This document shows, in pieces, positions 58,976-64,000 of a stretch of DNA of 64,000 nt; within the stretch, counting starts at the first letter, position 1, and the number at the start of each line of letters is the position of its first letter. The translations under genes and the position numbers were made by a program. The stretch is taken from the NCBI GenBank assembly GCA_949752795.1, contig OX457071.1, positions 77,031,983 through 77,095,982 on the forward strand, given 5' to 3'. Origin of the DNA: Hyperoodon ampullatus (Eukaryota; Chordata; Mammalia; Artiodactyla; Ziphiidae). The notes under the pieces are model-generated. The model saw only the letters and a list, made by a program, of their open reading frames with translations. It did not search any database and was not told where the DNA came from.

Positions 58976-59087
58976 CTTTTTTTTTTGGCCATGCCACATG
59001 GGATCTTAGTTCCCTGACCAGAGCTTGAACCCAGGCCCCAGCAGTGAAAGGTCAAAGTCCTAACCATTGGATGGCCAGGGAATTCCC
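58976..59087 (-). mobile_element. Short tRNA-Glu-type SINE
   Basis: Poly-T, GGCCATGCC left end and TTGGATGGCCAGGGAATTCCC head at right. Confidence 0.9.
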
Positions 59088-59658
59088 AATTGCCTTCATT
59101 TTTGAAAGACATTTTGCTTGGCATAGAATTGTAGATGCTGCTTGCATTTTTTCTGATAAGAAGTTTGTGGATATTATGTTTATTATTATTTCTGTAATAT
59201 GACATTTTTCTCTGGCTGCTTTTAAGATTTTGTTTATCACTAGTTTCTTGCAATTTGATTATGCCATGCCCGGTGTCGTTTGCTTCATGACTCTCGTGCT
59301 TAGGATCGTTGAGCTTCTTGGATCTGTACTTTTTAAACTTTCATCAGATTTGGAAAGTCCTTTTAACCACTGTCTCTTCAGGTATTTCTTCTGTCGCCTC
59401 CCTCCCCTTGTCCCTGCAGGGACCCCAGCTACATGTCTGTGGCTCCTCGGGAGGCTCTGCCACGGCTCACTGGTGGCTACTCACCTTCTGTTCCGTCTTT
59501 TTCCTGAGTTTCATCTTCAAGTGCGCCAGTCTCTTCTGTGAGCCTTATCTGTTGTCTCTTATATTCAGGTGCTTCCACTGCGACTGGTTGGAACATAGAC
59601 TATTATTTTTAAAGGTTATTTTCTCTAAACAGAAATTTCAATGTTGGGAGTTGGGTTT

Positions 59659-59866
59659 GTTTGTTTGTTTCTTGCGGTACGCGGGCCTCTCACTGCTGTG
59701 GCCTCTCCCGTTGCGGAGCACAGGCTCCGGACGCGCAGGCTCAGGGGCCATGGCTCACGGGCCCAGCCGCTCCGCGGCATGTGGGATCTTCCCGGACCGG
59801 GGCACGAACCCGTGTCCCCTGCATCGGCAGGCGGACTCTCAACCACTGCGCCACCAGGGGAGCCCG
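59659..59866 (-). mobile_element. CHR SINE, young short form, near-consensus
   Basis: One of the best preserved copies. GAGTTGGGTTT / GCAGTTGGGTTT flank. The tail is GTTT-rich rather than pure T. Frames across it on both strands are shadows. Confidence 0.96.
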
Positions 59867-59992
59867 GCAGTTGGGTTTTTTGTCTTTGTTTTTTTTTTTT
59901 CCCCTTCTTTGAAGATGTTGTTCCATTATCATCTGCCTTGTGTTGTTTGTATCAATAAATCAGCCTCTCTTATCTTTATTCCACTGTTTGTA

Positions 59993-60433
59993 CAGGCACA
60001 CCTCAGAGATTATTGCAGGTTTGGTTCCAGACCACCACAATAAAGCACATATCATAGTAAAGAGAGTCATACGAACTTTTTGGTTTCCCAGTGCATATAA
60101 CAGTCTATAACCATAGACTGTTAAGTGTTCAATAGCATTATGTCTTAAAAAAAAAACAATGTACATACTTTGATTTAAAAATACTTTATTGCTAAAAACT
60201 GCTAATTGTTATGTGAGTCTTCAGCAAGTTGTAATCTTTTTGCTGGTGGAGGGTTTGAAATATTGTGAGAATTGCCAAAATGTGACACACAGATGCAAAG
60301 TGAGCAAATGCCATTGGAAAAATGGCACCGATAGACTTGCTCCATGTAGGGTTGCCTCAAACCTTTAATTTATAAAAATCACAGTATCTGCAAAGCACAG
60401 TAAAATGAAACACAATGAAATGAGGTATGCTTG
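59993..60433 (-). mobile_element. Tigger1-type non-autonomous DNA transposon
   Basis: Ends CAGGCACACC and GGTATGCTTG with flanking TA (59991-59992 and 60434-60435). Interior matches the copy at 35756. Confidence 0.88.
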
Positions 60434-60561
60434 TAAATTACTATGTCTATTTTTTCCCCTGTGGCTACTTTTAAGATTTTATCTTTATCACTGGTTTTAA
60501 GTAGTCTGATGATGATGTTCCTTAGTATGGTTTGCCTTGTGTTTATCCTCTTTGGAGTTCA

Positions 60562-60912
60562 TTATGGCTGCGTTGGGTCTTCGTTGCTGTGCGCAGGCCT
60601 TCTCTAGTTGCAGCGAGCAGGGGCTACTCTTTGTTGCGGTGTGCGGGCTTCTCATTTAGTGGCTTCTCTTTGTTGCGGAGCACAGGCTCTAGGCACACGG
60701 CTTGCAGTAGTTGTGGCACATGGGCTCAGTAGTTGTGGCAGACGGGCTCAGTAGTTGTGGCTCGTGGGCTCCAGAGCGCAGGCTCAGTAGCTGTGGCGCA
60801 CGGGCTTTGTTGCTCCGCGGCATGTGGGATCTTCCCGGACCAGGGCTCTAACCTGTGTCCCCAGCATTGATTGGCAGGAGGATCCTTACCCACTGGGACA
60901 CCAGGGAAGTCC
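60562..60912 (-). mobile_element. CHR SINE, long form
   Basis: ATGGCTGCGTTGGGTCTTCG left end without a TAAA tail, CACCAGGGAAGTCC head at right. Confidence 0.92.
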
Positions 60913-61549
60913 GATCTGAGTGGTTTTGAAATGCGTTTCGATCGTTTCTTCTGCCTGCGTCCTGTCCCGGTGCCCCTCCCCCACTGGCTTTTCCGGTTCT
61001 CGTCGATCCACGTCACGACCCGCTGGCCGGTGCTGTTGCCCCTCCGTTCTCCCCCTCCATCTTCTTTCTCTCTTGGCCTCAAATGGGACCGTTTCTATTG
61101 TTACATCTGTGAGTTCACTTATCTTTTCTTCTGTAATGTCTACTGTTAAGCTCATCCAGTGAATTTCTTATTTCAGATACTATATTTTTCAGCTCCAGAA
61201 GTTGTTTGGTTCTTTTTTTATATCTTACATTTCTGTTTTCTTTATATCCACTTTTTCCAGTTAATTCATGGACATATTTGTAATCACTGTTTTAATGTCT
61301 TTGTTTCAAGTGTTCATGGTCATTTCTAAATCTTTTCTATTGACTTTTTGTCCTCTCAGTTGTGATCACATTTTCCTGCTTTTTATGCTAGTAATTTTTG
61401 ATTGGATGGTGGACATTTTGAATTCTGAGTGTTTAAATTTTGTCTCCCTTTAAAGAATGTTGAATTTTGTTTTGGCAGACTTCTGTTTCAACTTAGTCCT
61501 CCTTGCTGAAACCTTTGGTTGGGTGTAGGTAGCATTTTCTCTAGGGCAA

Positions 61550-61609
61550 GTTTATTCCTACCGCAAAGGTGAGAGCCTGGTTTATTCCTACCACAAAGGT
61601 GAGAGCCTG
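61550..61609. repeat. 30-bp tandem duplication
   Basis: Two adjacent 30-bp units, 61550-61579 and 61580-61609, beginning GTTTATTCCTACC, differ at one base (CGC / CAC). Confidence 0.95.
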
Positions 61610-62149
61610 CTGCGGTCTCTGCCATATCCACATGTTCAGTGAGGTCTCTCTACTCCGGCAGGTCGAATGCAAATGGCTTCCAGTGCTGTGCAGGCTCTGA
61701 ATTGTTCAGCTTACACTCCCCAGTTGTTCTTTCCCCAGATTCACATGTGTGGCTTAGTATTCATCAGAAGACTCAAGTAAAACCCTGTGCAGATTTCTGT
61801 AGCCCTTTCTCTGCACATATCCCCCTTCCTCAGCTCTGTCCGATAGAAGCAAGCCTCCTCATCTTCTCGAAACTCCCATCTCTCTCACCTTAATTCAGTG
61901 AGACCACCTTGCTCTGCACATCCCCCTGTTGGTGCTCAAGTTCTGGCAGAAGCTGCAACTCCTTGGTTGGTTTCTCTTCTTTCAGACACCACAGTTCTGT
62001 GCTGCCTGTTTTGAAAAGAGTTGTTGTATGTACTGTTCAACAGGAGGTCAAATGTACCAGTCAGTCCATCTTGGCTGGAAGTGGAATTCCCTGCGGTACA
62101 CAGTTTTGATGTTTCTAGAATGTGGAAGGCATAGCTGTACTTTCTTTTA

Positions 62150-62275
62150 AGTTGTGAACTTCTTGAAGGCAGAGATTTTCTTTTCTTTTGTTCAGTGGTA
62201 TACCCCTAGCACTTCAAATGGTACTCGGAACATCCAGTATACTTTCATTTAATGAATGTTGTTGAATAAATATGT
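62150..62275 (+). mobile_element. L2 LINE 3' end
   Basis: GAACTTCTTGAAGGCAGAGA, GTATACCCCTAGCACTTC and a TTGTTGAATAAATATG end. Confidence 0.65.
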
Positions 62276-62628
62276 GGAACTTACATCTTGAATTTCAGTT
62301 TGAGCATTTATGATATCTTAAATGATTGTGATAAGCAGTCAGTTACCCAAATATTTGAATATGTATGTTTATCATGACTTTAATAGACATGATCATTTTA
62401 ATAGTCATGGAAGATACTGTTTTTAACTATATGTAAATTATAAAAGAAAAAGACGTATTTCCTCAGTGGAGTCTAATAACCCTCTAAATTAGAAATCTTA
62501 GAAATCATTCTCTGAAATGACAAGTTGTGATAATTTTATACCATGCTTCTGGAAAATAGGTGTTAAATTTGACCACTTTGATTTAACTGAACATGATTAA
62601 ATTATTACTGATATTTTTCATTATGCAG
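62276..62628. other. End of intron 9 without a recognised feature
   Basis: AT-rich, leads into the exon 10 acceptor. Confidence 0.5.
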
Positions 62629-62718
62629 TCAGGGTGATGGCTGCAGTTTTCCGACTCGTCTTGTGGGGACGGATCCAGAACAAGCTTCTGTTTCAAACCA
62701 CAGTGAAAATACCAGAAG
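62629..62718 (+). CDS. ZDHHC20: ZDHHC20 exon 10 (start of the cytosolic C-terminal tail)
   Basis: Acceptor TTATGCAG, donor AGAAG/GTGTGC. It encodes residues 286-314: [21 protein letters not shown] and then S-N-H-S-E-N-T-R, with AG left for the next serine. The first 21 residues are close to human; the last eight are divergent (human T-N-Q-N-E-Y-A-R). The donor is weak (GTGTGC) and a TG microsatellite starts 48 nt downstream. An overlapping frame opening at 62634 is a shadow. Confidence 0.93.
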
Positions 62719-62761
62719 GTGTGCTTCTTGTCATTAAGTTTTTCAGAATTCATTATAGAGC

Positions 62762-62765
<4 letters not shown>

Positions 62766-62814
<49 letters not shown>
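62766..62814 (+). repeat. (TG)n microsatellite, about 24 units
   Basis: An uninterrupted 49-base TG run starting 48 nt after the exon 10 donor. The cysteine-valine repeat in the overlapping frame is an artefact of it. Confidence 0.98.
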
Positions 62815-62817
<3 letters not shown>

Positions 62818-63429
62818 ACATAGATAAATACAGTAGTAATGTAGCAAGCCAGCATAGATAAAGAGAAATTCTATTCAGTTTTTTTTAACTGAGGGTTAAA
62901 ATGTGGATATAGCTGATATGCTCAGGATAACCATATTTTTTATCATTCAAACCAGAACACTTTTGAGAGTAAGAAAGTGAACGCTTGCTATTAGTAGTTG
63001 AAGCAGGACAGTCTCATGTCACTGGACGCGTCTGGCAGGGTAGGAAGCACGGCTACCCTGCCTGCGCTGCGTCTTCCTAGAAACGAAGACTCTTTCAAGA
63101 TTTGATTATGTTGGTTTATATCAGTTATATTTTCAAAGAAGTTAGTCATTGTACTATTCACCATTTTATTTTGATAAACAGATTTTAACTGCAGCGTGAA
63201 AATAATATTAATGAGGATTCAAAAATACAAATACAAAATTTTTCTTCTTCGTCTTAGAGGATATTTTCTCAGAGTTTGTATGGCGAGCACACTGATTCAT
63301 AAATTCAGAGAAATAGTTCATTTTAAATGAAATTTTAAAGGAGATAGAGATGCTTCTGTCAAAGTGAAACACTTGAAACCTACTTACTACAGAAATAAGT
63401 TGTGGGGGGAGGAGGGATTATAAATTCCA
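62815..63429. other. Intron 10 sequence without a recognised feature
   Basis: Nothing recognised. Confidence 0.5.
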
Positions 63430-63640
63430 AGCTAGGGGATTAATTTTGGAAGAGCATAGGCCTTAGAATCTAGGACCTCAGAGCTCGAAGAAGTTACTTA
63501 AACTGTCTGAGCCTCAGCTGCCAGCTCTATGAGAGGAGGATTTGTACTCCCTTCGGGGGTTATTGTGAAGATTGCGATGGCGTGTAGAAAGCACCCAGCA
63601 CAGCGTCTGCCCATAGTGGGTCCCCAACAATACTAGTTCC
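63430..63640 (+). repeat. MIR
   Basis: AGAGCATAGGCCTTAGAATC, TGTCTGAGCCTCAGCTG and GTAGAAAGCACCCAGCACAG in MIR order. Confidence 0.78.
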
Positions 63641-64000
63641 CTTTTCCGCCTTCTTTTTTTCCTCCATTCCCTCCCTCCCTGGATGTCTTAGCTAGAAAAC
63701 TAAGTCTACGCTAAATCACTAAATCATTTTTTCCCCTTAGATCTATACTGCAGAGGTAGAAAGCAGAAAACTTGGGAAATGACAGGTAATCTTTTTGTCC
63801 TGGCCACAGACGTAGATCCTCACCTGTCCTTGTGCTACCTTATGGCTCTTGATTAACATGTTAAAAATGTTTCAGATTGGCCTCTGAAGCTGTTTTTCTT
63901 TTATCTAATTGTTTTCATTGGCAGTGCTGAGTACAAATTCTTGGGTCTAGAGAGCCATTTAATGCGGGGGGGTTGGGGGCACATTTTCTCTTGAAGATGG

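Larger units (their letters stand above)
59088..62120 (-). mobile_element. L1M/HAL1-type LINE relic, antisense, interrupted three times
   Basis: Antisense old L1 from TTTTTGAAAGACATTTTGCTTGG to CCATCTTGGCTGGAAGTGG. SINEs at 59659 and 60562 and a Tigger1 at 59993 are nested. It is the consensus section that follows the relic at 1040-2960. Confidence 0.72.
1..64000 (+). other. ZDHHC20: ZDHHC20 transcription unit, internal part (intron 1 to intron 10)
   Basis: Nine exons with canonical GT/AG ends splice into one uninterrupted frame matching ZDHHC20, a Golgi/plasma-membrane protein S-acyltransferase that palmitoylates membrane-proximal cysteines; EGFR and IFITM3 are reported substrates in the literature. 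Exon lengths are 27, 104, 121, 70, 33, 121, 133, 127 and 90 nt, and every boundary phase agrees with its neighbour. By human numbering recalled from memory they cover residues 40-315. I see no GC-rich first exon or start codon context before 24428, so the promoter is upstream of the window. The last C-terminal exons are not found before 64000. ZDHHC2 and ZDHHC15 are the nearest paralogues, but the exon 4, 8 and 9 sequences read as ZDHHC20. Confidence 0.95.

Noticed and set aside
59309..60043. 244-codon open frame on the + strand
   Set aside because: It joins antisense LINE text to an antisense SINE. No splice signals or protein family.
5053..60912. tRNA-Glu-like sequences at many places
   Set aside because: All are SINE heads with decayed arms and joined tails. 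None has a standalone tRNA structure or terminator, so no tRNA gene is called.
62634..62861. 75-codon frame with a cysteine-valine repeat
   Set aside because: It is exon 10 in the wrong frame continued through the donor into the TG microsatellite.

Overview
The window is nuclear DNA of a toothed-whale-like cetacean. It carries 33 recognisable tRNA-Glu-derived CHR-type SINE copies or fragments, several of the young short A-tailed form typical of odontocetes. It also holds cetartiodactyl-style L1 3' ends, Tigger1-type DNA transposons, and the usual old mammalian layer of L2, MIR, MLT1/MaLR LTRs and HAL1. There is no bacterial or viral gene organisation. Almost every open reading frame longer than 60 codons is a chance frame through a SINE, LINE or L2 relic.

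The only host gene I can support is ZDHHC20, a DHHC-type protein S-palmitoyltransferase, on the + strand. Nine consecutive coding exons, called exons 2-10 here, are present: 24428-24454, 28674-28777, 34380-34500, 42695-42764, 44072-44104, 44922-45042, 54882-55014, 58232-58358 and 62629-62718. All have GT/AG boundaries and join in one open frame of about 275 codons, corresponding to residues 40-315 of the human protein. They encode transmembrane segments 2-4, the zinc-binding cysteine-rich domain, the catalytic DHHC, and the TTxE and PaCCT motifs. Exon 1 (first transmembrane segment, promoter, CpG island) must lie before base 1. The C-terminal exons lie beyond base 64000. The window is therefore one stretch of a single transcription unit.

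Layout: 1-24427 is intron 1, dominated by old LINE relics (minus-strand L1M at 1.0-3.3, 9.6-10.7 and 21.1-22.3 kb; plus-strand L1 ORF2 at 8-9.6 and 15.1-19.4 kb; HAL1 at 19.5-20.2 kb), two MaLR-class LTRs, L2 fragments and SINEs. Introns 2-6 are poorer in repeats. Intron 7 (45043-54881) is nearly filled by a dead, heavily SINE-invaded L1 ORF2 copy (48.0-52.8 kb). Intron 9 is largely a minus-strand L1M relic interrupted by two SINEs and a Tigger1 copy. Intron 10 opens with a long TG microsatellite.

No new multi-gene system is present. The points most worth a second look are: (i) an in-frame 33-nt exon that carries the catalytic motif alone; (ii) a SINE at 25.6 kb with about 18 one-directional A-to-G changes on its own sense strand despite an intact target duplication; (iii) a small L1 segment inverted between head-to-head SINEs at 49.3 kb, with the SINE's target duplication moved to the far end; (iv) a stop-containing 45-nt exon-like segment and a TG tract next to a weak donor in intron 10.
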